DNA of 64,000 bases from Wyeomyia smithii (taxonomy: Eukaryota > Arthropoda > Insecta > Diptera > Culicidae): contig NC_073696.1 of assembly GCF_029784165.1 (NCBI RefSeq), positions 236,221,271-236,285,270 on the forward strand, given 5' to 3'. The position numbers were made by a program, and so were the translations under genes. This document shows positions 49,600 to 61,472 of this stretch, in pieces; within the stretch, counting starts at the first letter, position 1; each line of letters begins with the position of its first letter. The notes beneath the pieces were generated by a model, which saw only the letters and a list, made by a program, of their open reading frames with translations, was not told the origin of the DNA and made no database searches.

Positions 49600-50345
49600 A
49601 GAAAGCTACCATATAGGTATTTCTTTGCTCTAAGTTGTCTCTTGCAAGCTTGAGAATGTGTAACTTTTAATAGCGATGGTTTGCTAGGATTGAAAGCTTA
49701 TAAATAGCACGTTCAGAAATGATACCCGAATGATTGTTATGCGATACGAGGTTTTCCATCCTTGATTACACCTAAGGAAATCTTTCAGAGCCAGTCGAAT
49801 AAATCGCCTCTGTATACGCTCAAGGCGCAGGTTTCATGAAGGCTAGTGTGGAATCCGGAATGTTTTCATACAGTGAAGAATGTTAAAGAAACGCGCTATT
49901 TTTGCAATGAAATACAATTGCCCACTCGCTTTCGAAATTACTGCAGTGCGATGTTCATCAAAAGTCAGCTTTCGGTGAAGAACAGCTCTAAGATCATATT
50001 CGGCTCTACTCCCCATCGACGGTATAGTTAGAACTGATTGGCGTTTGAGTGCGATGAAATGATGTCACTCCACATTTTGCAGTGCTTAGAATCAGATAAT
50101 TTAGTTTAGTGACGTAGTGACAAATGTATTTAAACGTGATTGTAAACGAAAACAATCCTCGGTGTTGCGAATCGTCAAATATATTTTTAAATCATCGGCG
50201 TGAACCAGTTGCAGCCAATCCCTAGGGCATCAGCGACATTGTTGAAGAAAATTATTAAGAGAAGCGACCCTCGGTTATTACCCTGTGGTACATCAGACTT
50301 GTTCGTGAACGCAGACGATACACCGGATCCCGGCTAAACTTGCAA
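49600..50345 (-). pseudogene. Jockey-like non-LTR retrotransposon RT remnant
   Basis: Minus-strand pieces in several frames match the end of a Jockey-type RT. These are FFNDVADALGIG, then a VHADDLKIYL box (YADD region, about 50205-50170), ATPRIVF and KCGVTSFHRTQTPIS. Further on, about 49830-49770, LSVYRGDLFDWL and SLGVIKDGKP stand for the C-terminal QRRFIR..L region. Many stops and frameshifts; inactive. Confidence 0.7.
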
Positions 50346-50982
50346 AATTCTATTGCCTTGGAATGAATCAAGTCATTTTTCGAACCAAAATGAAGCACCT
50401 AGACCATTAATTTTTTTTTTACCTATTTTTCATGGAATGAAGTTCGATTTCGTTTTTTCGTAGTTTTGCATTTTTTCTTTTTTTGGCTCTCATTTCGGCT
50501 TTCTTCTGTACCTCTTGATTCACAGAATAAACTGGGGTCCAAAATATTTTGGACAGTGCCAATTTGAAGGGTGGCCAAAGTGTGTATTAACTTGATATGG
50601 TGTGCGGTAAGCCAACTAGTCTTAAAGTGAGGTTGTTTCTCTCTGTTCCTCTTGATAGCGGCTGAGACAGGGAAGTCAAGTGGCAACAATTTTTAGTTTA
50701 TGATTTTTTCCGTCAATTATGAAACATTTTGTCTAGATTACCATACAGCATTAAGAACAACAGCTCCGTTATTCGTTCAGAACACTATGAGGAAATTAAG
50801 TTGTAGGCAGCGTTGGAGATTGATGATGAAGAATAGATTGTGTACATAGTAATTCAACGGAAAAAAGGATTTTAATTTTTATTATATATCTGTAAAATTG
50901 TCAGATCGGTTTGTACTGTTGTTCATACATTATTATTCATTAATAAAAAAAAATTCAAAATTTACCTATACAAAATTTTTAA
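50346..50982. other. Downstream flank of the - strand Gr genes
   Basis: AT-rich; no gene or clear repeat. It would include the 3' UTR of the receptor ending at 50983. Confidence 0.4.
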
Positions 50983-52331
50983 TTAATAAAAATTAACCAC
51001 ATCAAACTGAACAAGTATAAGAAGATAAGTCGTAAGCGATGCAGCTACCTGCAAATGCAAGGAATTACAATTAAGGAATCATTTACTTACTGTTATTATG
51101 TCTTACCGTGTAGAATAACGACCAGTCAAAGTCCAGCAATCTGCAGGAAATTTTTGGAGCCCGGTTCCACAGTTGATAAGAAAACATTTGCAGCTGCCTT
51201 AGTGTTTTCCTATCATAGCTGCCGTAACTGATGATTTTATGAACCAAAGTTACAGTTCGAGTGCCCTGCGTAAATATTATTTGAATATTGCTTACTATCC
51301 GCAACATCGACTTACCTCATTGTAGGTTAGACTAGAAATCACTGTTAGTTGGATCATGAAGAACACATAGAACCCGTCCATCACCATGTTTGACAAAGCT
51401 AGTTCGAGTGTTCCCTCGTTCACCCGAGCAGCAAACGAATGAATTAGTCCAAATGCGGCGAATAAGGTGTAGCTAAAGGTACAAGCCAAGGCAACCATCA
51501 TTTGAAGGGAGAAGCAACGATTGAATAGTTTGATCGTCTCGCACAGTTTATCATGCAATAGCGTAAATTTTCGAATCATTTGACAGCTAACTTCCGAGCT
51601 CTGGACAGTCACGGTGTTGTTTTCCAACGTAGTCTGAAAAAAAGTACTGTACAATTGGTATTAGTGTTGGCATATGAGGATTTCGGAAAATATTACGTAA
51701 TGCCTTGGTTAAGAATTCCAAAACGATTCCAGATAGATAGTAGAGACAGAGAAATGTGGCAGTAGAAAAAAGCGGCAATCATGCACGATCGTAGTAACGG
51801 GATTATCATCCAATATTCTGGAAAAAGTTTGCTAACGTCGACCCATTTGTTCGTGAAGTACGAGTAGGTTGTAATGGAAAACATAAAGCTCGGTAGACAT
51901 ACTGCAGAAGCCATAACAACGGTTGATACAAAATGATGCTTCTGGTGGTTTATGGTTAGTCCCAATTGTTTTAATTCATCGTCGACTTCCGCTATGTGTT
52001 CGAAAATTGCGAATATACTCGCTGCCATCCATCTGTTCCACGTAGGAAGACTAAGCATGAACAGATACGAATCTATAATTGACGCAAAGTATCCCGCGTT
52101 GAGTAAAGTCGATTCTGACAGGCTCATGAAAGCTTCTCCGAAGCCAATAGCCACCGAAGCTAGGTACAAATCCGCCCACATTGTGAGTATAAAACGTATT
52201 TGATCAAATAAGGTTTTTCGAAACTTTCGCTCGCGGAAGTCAACTGTTTCGAAATGTAATAGACAGATTCTCGCGGCCAGATAGACTGGACGGGTTGATT
52301 CGAAAAAATCCCGCACCTTGAACCAACGCAT
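50983..52331 (-). CDS. Gustatory receptor (7tm_7), four exons
   Basis: Exons, in reading order, 52331-51697, 51646-51316, 51265-51107 and 51048-50983; 396 residues. Junction phases are 2, 0, 0. Start is the ATG giving MRWFKVRDFFESTRPVY, which aligns with MKWFAVNNFFE of the neighbouring Gr; the frame stays open for 30 codons upstream. The first exon equals exons 1 and 2 of the neighbours fused, so the first intron is missing here. Exons 2 and 3 have exactly the lengths (331 and 159 bp) of the corresponding exons in its two paralogues. The last exon gives SLTTYLLILVQFDVV, the Gr signature. It is clearly more diverged from the mirror pair than they are from each other. Ligand unknown. Confidence 0.9.
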
Positions 52332-52578
52332 CGTGATAAACTGTATCGATTCAATCGAATGACTGCTCTGAAAGTATAGAAGTTGATAGTACAATGTTCG
52401 TGATAGGTGACAATAAAACACTGGGACATGATATCTCGTAATTATTTACTATCGTTAATCCATTTTCACTCATTGTCATTGGTTTATGTTATTTAATAAA
52501 ATACTTCTATATGTTTGTAGTGAATTAATAATAATAGATCAATAATCAGTACACATCAAATATTATTTGTTGTGACAG

Positions 52579-54243
52579 TTACGTGTAGTTGAAATTCACC
52601 AAATCAAATTGAACCAATATGACAAGGTACGTGGTGAGTGAAGCAACAATCTACAAATAGAGGGGAAGCTCGCACAATCATTGATACTTGCTTTTCAGAT
52701 GCACTCAGTCTTACCGTGTAGAAGAGCTGCCAATCGAAATCAAATAAACTGCACGATACTTTCGGAGCATGATGCCACAGTTGTTGAGAGAACATTCGCA
52801 ATTCCTTTAAAGTTTTTCGATCGCATGATCTATAACTGACGATTTTATGGATCAATACTGAGGTGCGAGTACACTGTAAACAAAATACCTTCTTGTATTG
52901 ATAAACTCTCTTAGGTCATAATCACTAACTCACCTCACTGTGGGTTAAACCGGAGAGTACTACCACCTGAACAATGAAGGTCAAATAGAATCCATCGTAC
53001 GCCATATTCGACCAGGCTAACGCCATCGTTTGCTTGCTTGCTTGGGTCGCATACGAGTGAACTAGTCCGAATAGGGAGAATACGGTGAATCCGAAAGCAG
53101 TTGCCAAGGCCACGGTCGCGTGTACGGTGAAACAACGGTTGATCAACTCCACGGTGTCACACAGCTGATTATGTAGAAGGGCAAATTTTCGAACTATCCG
53201 ACAGCGAGTTTTTGAGTCCCGGGCTGCCAGTGGATTTTGCGCGGGGCCAGTCTGAAACAAGCGACTAAAACGGGCAGGATTTCAATACAAAAAGTCTTGC
53301 TATCTACTCATCGTCCATTGTATAAAATTAATATCTTCAACACTTCACGACCCCAATTGCTGCGATTCTCAGGAAGGCCTTTTATATTCTTTGCCATACA
53401 CGATTGAACAGGTTGCCAAGAAGATGCAAACTACCAACATTGACACTACGAAGATACTTCTATACTATTTTGGTCACTAAATAGACCTGTTGGTTCTTCT
53501 AATTTTGGAATTATCCCGATCAATTCTATTCTTTTCAAACGCTTACCCGATTAGTTGATTTAGTGTGACGAATCGTTTCCGTACCGAAATCAGAAGCGTT
53601 GTGAAGAATATTCCACCATTCTGATACGACAACATCGTCCAAATAAAACAAAGAACGCTCACAATCGAGATGTGCCGATCTAAGTCACGCCTAAACCTTC
53701 GACCGTACATCATATTCAACGCCAACATGAACCATTCGAGGTAACCGAACACGATTAGTGCGACCCCAATGCGATGCTCTTGCTGATAATTCCATCGGTG
53801 TCCAAAATTCAACTTGAGCTGAAAGTACGACTTGAACCAGTTTAATCACATTTCAAATGAACGAGAAATTTGAGATCCATTACCTGTTGGTCAAACTTGT
53901 TGACATTGACACTACAGCGGAAAATTCTCGATCCGTTTACGTAGTTTGCGATGATGTTGGTGATCAGGGAACAAACAAGGACAACCATCGTCCCGAGCAG
54001 GCCTTGTATCATTATGTACGAATCGCTCATATTCTGCAGCTGGCTTTGATAGTTACCATATCCGAGAACCAACGTCAGACTGCACAAAAGCAGTCCAACG
54101 ATTAAGCGCAGCTTATCGGTCGCGGTCTGTTCCGCCGTCAAGTCTTGAAAATTGACCGTGAGTGAGGTCAGGCAGAATGTTTGCATGATCCGATAAATCG
54201 GTCGGCGGGTTTCGAAGAAGTTGTTGACTGCGAACCACTTCAT
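52579..54243 (-). CDS. Gustatory receptor (7tm_7), five exons, mirror copy of 31136-32829
   Basis: Exons, in reading order, 54243-53884, 53818-53547, 53264-52934, 52873-52715 and 52650-52579; 397 residues. Exon lengths (360, 272, 331, 159, 72) and phases equal those of the + strand gene at 31136-32829, and the protein is very similar throughout. Differences include ETRRPIY for EARRPIY at the N-terminus and a variable stretch in exon 2 (residues about 145-175). It ends TTYLVILVQFDLV. It reads in the same direction as the diverged Gr at 50983-52331, with 247 bp between them. No inactivating change is visible. Confidence 0.92.
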
Positions 54244-54352
54244 GGTGGTATTTTAACTTGAACTGTTTTTGATTTGAAGTTGGTAAAAGAGTGGTAGGGA
54301 CTCTTTCGGACATTCGTGATGAAGAACGATTAGGTATCGATACCACCGTTCA

Positions 54353-54563
54353 CTACTGCGTTTCGTATTGTATCAGATTCAATATGTAGATTGCAAGTTC
54401 GTCCCTGGCCTAGAGAATGATTAATCTATATGTTTAATTTGAGCTGTGATAATTTCCTACTTGAATGATGAGTTCGAACAGAAAAAATGATATGAGCGGA
54501 CTCCGGTTATCGATTTGCTCTAACAGTTGCTGCATTCGATCGATGATTTGTTTTGGTTTTGAA
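54353..54563 (-). pseudogene. 3' stub of a Gr gene, mirror copy of 29587-31027
   Basis: Two exon pieces remain: 54563-54461, reading KQIIDRMQQLLEQIDNRSPL and FFLFELIIQ up to a GTAGGA donor, and 54409-54353, reading DELAIYILNLIQYETQ and a stop. They align with the end of exon 3 and with exon 4 of the + strand gene. The TY of the TYhhhhhQF motif has become IY and QF has become QY. All upstream exons are gone; a broken RTE element follows within 80 bp. The gap to the next Gr start (109 bp) matches that on the + strand (108 bp). Confidence 0.88.
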
Positions 54564-54639
54564 CCTAAAATTTGTTCAAATAAAAAATTTTGTAATTAAT
54601 TAAAATTTTATTTCGCTCATTGGCTGTATTTTGCAGATC

Positions 54640-56900
54640 CTGTACAATGAGCAGCTGCAAGTTTTCGAAAGAAAGTTAATTGGGTCGGAAACTTTTTTCA
54701 CGTAATTATGGCAACCTTGTAATGAATGTGCCAAACGATTTTGTAATAGGTTCGTCTGGTAACCGCGCTCTAGCATAATTTGCTACAGTTCGTCTCTTTT
54801 CACTGAATCGAAAGCAGACAGAGTGTGAGTCTGCAAGTTATATTCCCGGAGCTTATCGAGGATCTGTCACAGGATGAACATTCGATCCGTCGTGGAACGC
54901 CCTTGTAGAAAACCAGCCTGGTATTCGCCGATGAAGGATTTTTTTAATGATCTCAATCTGAAGAACAGGATATAGGAAAGCACTTTGTATGCGGATAGTT
55001 GCAACAATCAAGTTGACGGCCCTTCTTGTAGATTTGGCATGTGAAGCTTTCCAACCAGTCGTCGACATTTGTTCATCCACCCAGTTCAGCCGGGAAACCA
55101 TCCTTCCCAGCGGACATGCCGTTTTTTAGCTCACTAATCGTCTTTTCAACCTACAGCTTACTCATCGCTAATCATCATCATCATGTTTCTGTTTTGCTAA
55201 TCTTATTCCTTACCGTTTCTGATGAGGGATAAAGTTCTGGTGCCTGAAAGTTCTGCCATCTAGCTGCAGTTGTCGTTTTATATCCGTCCTTATCATTACA
55301 CATCACCGGCACGAAGAAATTCATGCTCCAGACTCTGTTGACTGTTCTATAGGAACTCCGTACGTAGTGTTTAGCAAAGTTGTCCTTTGCGATGGCGAGC
55401 AGCTGCTCCTCGTGCTTACGCTTCTTCCGAAGGTGAATTATATTTCCGGCAGGTATAGCTTCCGTGTATCTCTCTCAGCTCTGACGCATAACCGCAAGAA
55501 GCATGGCACGGTTCTTCTCGTCTGTCGCTCTCCGGCATTCAGCATCAAACCAGTCATCACCACCAGCTTTCGACAGCTGTATGTTGAAATGCATCGAAAC
55601 GTACAGGATTTCAACACGTTCGACAACCGTGCGCAATTTTTACAAACGACGAGATAATGGTAAGAGTCAATATTTGGCCCTCGAAAAGACCTAACATCAG
55701 TAACATCCGGAAAGATCGTCAATCAGTACGTGATCGATCTGGGAGCAGGCTTTTCCATTTGGATGCCTTCAGGTGTGTTTCCGGATATTCAAACATGGAA
55801 ATTAGAAGCTACCTATGGCCATTTCTCTGGCCGCGGCAAAAATTACCAGCCTCGAGCGAAAACAATGCCTTCCAATAACCGGGCGGCAGGATTCCTCCCT
55901 CTTAACCTGTGCGTTTGCATCTCCGATACAGAGCCTGACAAAGTCATTTCCAATTGACAGTTATCAGGTTATAGTGACACTTTGACCCGTCGCTTTCAAT
56001 TGAAAAGCTTTTGTATCATTCTCAAGCGCTTCATGAGTCACATGAAAACTACTCGGAAGCTCTTGCTCTGAGTTTGACAATTTAAGGGCTAGAAACTGAT
56101 ACAAATGCGTTTCAATTGAAAGAAAAGATTATCTCCGTCACTCTCACATGACGATTCTCAATCAAAAATGACAATGAGCGCTAACAGAGGCAGGGGGCTT
56201 CCTTACAGTACTTCGCGCAAATATATGGACGAGGGAGAAAAGAAAACCGCAACGATATGAGACGGAAAACACTAAAACTAGTTTGCCAAACCGGAGTGGT
56301 TACGCAGCACCAGTGATCAAAAGCAAAAAAAATCCGAAATTTTGATCGGAATTTGCGTGACGTAGGTATTTATTGGATGCCATTGCCGTTTTAACTGCGG
56401 CTTGCGGTGTTAGAAAACTATCATCAAACGACGCGATGCGGTGCTAGTTTCAATTGAGACGCTGAAGGAAAGGAAAGAGTCTCTGATGAATCCAATGAAC
56501 AGACGGGAAATAGAGAAAGAAGTAATTCGTTGACAGCAGCCGGAAGGAATCAAGTGAAAATGGAACTGTTCGAATCGAAGAGATCGATGATAACTTTTAC
56601 ATTGAGTTTTGGGCACTCGTCATAGGTTTGTTCCAGCTTTTCATAGAACTCATATTCGACGTCATCGGGTCTGTCGTTTTTCGTTTCGTAGGTGTTGATT
56701 GAACTATAGTTGGAAAATTTGCTCCTAATCCTCAACACGGTGTTCAATGGGCCGCCAACGGATGACTCTTTTCCCAGCAATACCAAACCTCGTTCCGCTG
56801 CATTGCCGTCACTGTAGTAGATGTGGTAGAGAAGTGTATGCAATAGGTACCCAATCGTAGGCGAAAACAAAACACTGCAGTATCTTTTTGGCAAAACCTC
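54640..56900 (-). pseudogene. RTE-type non-LTR retrotransposon remnant (endonuclease and RT)
   Basis: Read leftward, the endonuclease comes first: near 56670-56590, DDVEYEFYEKLEQTYDECPK then LNVKVIIDLFD. Near 55780-55660 come ACSQIDHVLID and DVTDVRSFRGPNIDSYHYLV, the typical end of an AP-endonuclease domain. A linker with DWFDAECRRATDEKNRAML-like residues follows (about 55560-55490, in shifted frames). RT pieces are YQAGFLQGRSTTDRMFIL near 54920 and AFDSVKRDEL near 54800. Frames change often and stops are frequent. The DHxLID...DSDHYLV pattern is that of RTE/JAM-like elements. Confidence 0.75.
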
Positions 56901-57039
56901 ACAACGTGCGGGCCCACCAAAACCTCACAACCTACGGCAAATATAGACGTATCAAATCAATCATGACAAAAACAAACAAAATGCATATTTAGACATATTA
57001 TTTACAAACAGCCCTGTAGACTTCTGTGTAGATGCATTA

Positions 57040-58640
57040 TGACTCCCAACTGGAAAAATGAAGCATTTCACACAGCAATTGACTATTCAATAGTAATGAA
57101 TAACACTTTGTACCCTAACGACTGCGAGTACGAGGATGTACCGGAATACCACAAAACTGACTTCGCACAAGTCAAACGTAGACTACGCATAATAAATTGG
57201 CGTAGCATAATTTGTAAGGAGGGAAATGTCAACGAAGAAGTACCAAAATTCTTTGAAATAATTAATCAAATTATATCAGATAATGTACCACTAAAAAAAA
57301 AAAAGAAGACGACCGAACACCAACGAATACCCAGTGTGGTTTAACCCACACTTGAAGAACCTAAAAAATTGAAAACAAAAAGCACATAAAATATACAAAA
57401 AAGACAACAATAGCGAAAATCTTCAAAATTACCAAGAAATTTTTTGTCAACTTGACGAAGCCATTAAAATTGCACATGAAGAATATAACAAATCAAGTCT
57501 TGTCCTAACAGTTTCTTCAATTACGTAAAAACCAAACTAAAAAGGAACAACTTTCCATCACGAATGTATCTTGACTAGTAATGAAATATATAGTCTTTTT
57601 GCCCTTTTTTCAAGAAATATACATTACATTTGATGAAACAGACCGCGACCGCGAATATTTCTCGTATTTTCCTGAATATTCGAATTCTTTTCTGTCAATC
57701 AAATATCCGGATTCGAAATTCAGAACGCACTCAAAAATTTATACTCTACGAAAAGTCCTGGACCTGACAGAATAGCTCCAATTTCTCTCAAAAACTTGGC
57801 GGAAAAACTATCTATGCCTTTACTACACATCTTTAATATGTCTCTAAAAATGGAATTTATCCAGAACTTTGGAAAACTTCATATTTAGTGCCAATTTTTG
57901 AATCTGGCGCTAAATGTGACATTTGTAATTATCGTGAAATCGCCATTATTTCATGCATTCCAAAATTATTTGAATCAGTAATCAATGGAAAATCTTTCAG
58001 CAAGTAAAAAACCAAATTACATCTCAACAGCAGGGCTTTGACAAAAGCCGCTCAACTACCACGAATCTTTTTCATTTTGACTGTAATGGACAACGGCAAC
58101 CATGTAGAAGCTTTTTATACGGACTTTAGAAAGGCATTTGACAGAATCGACATACCTTTATTGTTATTCAAGCTCGAAAAATACGGAATGGAAACAAAAT
58201 TTTTCTGAATGGCTGCAGTCATACTTAACAAAACGAACACAAATAGTTCACTTTCAGAATCCCTTTTCAAACCCAATAGAAGTAACTTCTGGGGTTACTC
58301 AAGGTTCTCACCTGGGCTCTCTTCTTTTTATATAATACGTAAATGACATTTCCATACTTCTTAAATCAATACATGTTGAATCAATATTATGCAGAAGACT
58401 TCGAAATATTCCAGAATGAAATTAATGTATTCTACACTTGGTGCAACCAAAGTCTATTACAACTTAACATTAAAAAATGTAATACAATAGCCTTCAGCAG
58501 AAAAACTGTAACGCCAATAACAGACGTTTTCTTTGGAAACCAACCAGTAGAAAAATGCAAAATCGTGAGGGACTTAGGCGTAATCTTAGACTCCAAATTG
58601 ACATTCATAGAACATTACACTGAAAATATATTTTAGTTTA
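57040..58640 (+). pseudogene. Non-LTR retrotransposon RT remnant, same family as 2480-3410
   Basis: 57150-57340 encodes a linker upstream of RT (FAQVKRRLRIINWRSIICKE). RT pieces follow: SWTDRIAPISLKNLAEKL (57755), LVPIFESGAKCDICNYRE (57890), QQGFDKSRSTT (58030), RKAFDRIDIPLLLFKLEKYG (58128), VTSGVTQGSHLGSLLF (58275) and CKIVRDLGVILDSKLTF (58557). The YADD box has lost its context. Multiple frameshifts and stops; inactive. Confidence 0.78.
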
Positions 58641-59739
58641 TTCCACGAAAACGTATGTTTTATGTACAAAACCTTCTGTTGTTTTCTGCAACGAAACCAA
58701 TGCGTAATAAATATGAAGGTACTTTCGTCAGAACTGTCAAAACTGTTACAGATTTCTATTCGTATACGTAACGAAAGGTTTTAAAAATAAACGCAATCAA
58801 TCGTACAAACAAAGGCTGCATAATGTAAATACATAGTACGAAAAATTAGTAAGCTCACGCAAATAATTCGTAAAAGAACGCTGCATAATATAAATAGTAC
58901 GAAAAAGTAGTTCTATCGATTGCGAGGCGGGAGAACGACGACGCGCGCCTTCCAACTTAACCCCAGAGACGTACAAATTTTCACGAAAGTTTTTTCAATA
59001 CGAAACCTAGGTATGTGTATCGCGGCGGTTCTATCGATGCGAGAGTGATGTTATTCCAGAAGCGTATAAATGTTCTCTACCTCATCGTGGGAAAAGCAAC
59101 GGATTCGGACCAAGTGAAGGAGTGGAACTCACGACCATCTGCTTATCAAAGCGGACTCTGTGACCATGTGGCTACCAGCTCTGTTTATACGAAATCAAAA
59201 TTAACAGAACACATTCAAGTAATTACTCGTTGTTATCCACGTTCATACAAAAGTACATTCATGAATTGGACAAATTATGCGTGAGCTGCAGTTCTATTAG
59301 ATCTATTAGTTCTATTACAAGCACTTAAAGAACGCCGCGAACTTCAATGCTTCATTTTATCAATGACATTATTTCTAAACGCGTGCAATCTACTGAATTA
59401 TTGAATCACAACTAAATTTTTATGCACCCAGTCGTCAGTTAAGAACTCGTAAAATATTTTCCAAATCTCTCACAGAACTAACTACTCAAAAAATGGCCCT
59501 ATAAATCGCATGATGCGTCACTATCATCAGTACTGCGAAAATATCGACATCACTATGGGCAGGATCCAAATCAAAAAGCGACTAACTACTGGAAATAATG
59601 ATTTGTTTCTGAGGCAATGTGTTTTAAGAACCTCTGCCTTTCGTGCTTCTGTCTTCTTTGGTGAACCCCTTCACATCGTGGGATTTCAATCGTCGAAGTA
59701 TGTCATCGGCTCGCTCCTCAATCAGAAAGACAAAACAAA
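58641..59739. other. Intergenic, no gene recognised
   Basis: Short frames at 59015-59284 and 59510-59746 have no domain. No repeat partner seen. Confidence 0.35.
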
Positions 59740-60145
59740 ACTGTAACAGAAGCTGTTAGTTTGTTATGAGAAAAATTCTTTAGGTTGTGTTTGAAATTTG
59801 ATCCCGTTAGGTGGTAAAATAATAGAAATTATAACAAAAATGATTCCACTAGTGTCAAACCCATATCAAACTGAGCTACTTACATATTAGCTTTCTAACA
59901 AAATAAGATAGAATGTATAACAGTATAATAATTGCTATTGTTGGAAACAACAACTTTTGTTAGAGACGAAAAATTTGTTTGTCTTGTTTCAGAACAACTT
60001 CATTTCACAATTTTTAATATGATAATTAAGCTTAAAATTTTGTTATCAAAAGCATATGGGTAACTACAAATCAGATCAAAATATGTTATTTGTAACTCCT
60101 GTTAATAGAATTTCGTGTTTTTAGTTACGCTCTCCTGATCAGGTC
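59740..60145 (+). repeat. Dispersed repeat, inverse copy of 44155-44545
   Basis: See 44155-44545. This copy is bounded near CTAACAG-like sequence on the left and GTTACGCTCTCCTGATCAGG on the right. Confidence 0.65.
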
Positions 60146-60639
60146 ACCTCTCGCAAGCAACTTTTCTACTACCGACGCACACTGGGGCAGCCCCATACAA
60201 AAGCTAGACAAAACCTAAGAATTTTTTCCAGAATTTGATTCGAAATCGATTTTTTGCAGAAACTAGAACGCCAACAGACCAAGAATCAAGCATAGGTTGT
60301 AAAGAATTCGCATGTTTTAGTACATCGTGAGGTATAAGAAATTGGGGTTTAAAATTTGATAAAATCAAGAGAAAAATGTTTCGATCATCTTTACCACTCT
60401 ACAAGTTACAGGTTCTCTTAAATATTAATGATATAATGCACGAAATCTCTCCAATATGAGTTTTTATTAAGGAAAAAAACTTAGATAGTTAAGTATATCT
60501 TACCATTGAGCATAATGTTTCACACAGATAAAAAACTCAATTTTTCACTAATTTCAAACATAAAAAAGTGGTTTACCAGCGAGTACCATCTCTATATTCT
60601 TCAGTAAAATTGAGTATATCGGCTTTCCAGTCATCTGCT
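60146..60639. other. Intergenic, nothing recognised
   Basis: AT-rich sequence before the Penelope-like element. Confidence 0.35.
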
Positions 60640-61472
60640 TATCAGAACGAAAATTTATTTTCTATTTCCGACGTTTCGATTTAATATAAAAGCTTTTTCA
60701 AGGATTCTACAAGTATACAAGTTGTTACAAAAATTCAATAATCAGAAAACAGTCACTTACGGAAAGGATATCGTTTTTTGTCTAATAGCTTTATGTTTTG
60801 AGCATCAACGGTCAAAGATTTAATTGTGGCTAGCATTCGTTTACTGTAACCGGGTTGTGAGGACAAAAAATTATATTTATAGGGCAATTTAAAAAAAAAA
60901 AAGTATTACCGTTTTTGCATTTGAAATTAAATAAACTTGAACTAAAAAAAAATATATCACTCTAAGCTGAATTCGTAGTAGCACTTCTCACTGCGTATAA
61001 CTGTATATTCAAATTGTTAAATTCTAGTTCGGTGAGCTGGTTTGGTGAGATGAACTGTGTGAAAACCACAGTATACTGATGTGGATTATAATTCTGATCT
61101 ATTGCCTATTTTGGTCTTTAGTGTGTGTAATATCCCTGCGTAAGTCGAACTAAGACAATCGACATCAGTGCGTTTGTTTACGGTATGCTCGGTGTTCATG
61201 ATGTGACAAACTTCGAGAATAGGAAGTGCAGACGGTCGGCGATGATGGTCCAGAATTATTGTTTTTTCCAGGTTAAACCGGTGATTGCTGTCTATGCTGT
61301 GTTGAAGAAGTGCTGTTTTCTCCTTCAGGTGTGCTATTTCGTGAGTGTTGGTGTCTCTAGTGTGTTCCTGGTTTAGGAGTTATTCCAGTTTGTTAATGTT
61401 CGAACGGTGGTTGCTAAGCCTTTTCTTGAGCTGTGTTGTCGTTAGCCCTACATAAGAGGCCTCACAATTGCC
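60640..61472 (-). mobile_element. Inverted partial copy of a Penelope-like element (3' part)
   Basis: 60999-61472 is the ungapped reverse complement of 63527-64000, with about three differences seen. Beyond that, read leftward, it continues through the 3' UTR to about 60640, where CCTTGAAAAAGC and CGAAACGTCGG-type sequence matches the usual 3' end of Penelope elements. It carries the last 128 codons of the ORF in reverse, which explains mirrored frames at 61185-61376 and 63623-63814. It joins the main copy directly at 61472/61473. Confidence 0.85.

Noticed and set aside
52580..53260. Alternative short ORFs in other frames within the Gr exons
   Set aside because: Shadows of the receptor coding sequence; the spliced frame explains the region.
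61000..61100. Hammerhead ribozyme in the Penelope 3' region
   Set aside because: Penelope elements often carry one, but I could not find CTGANGA and GAAA core motifs in a workable order here.
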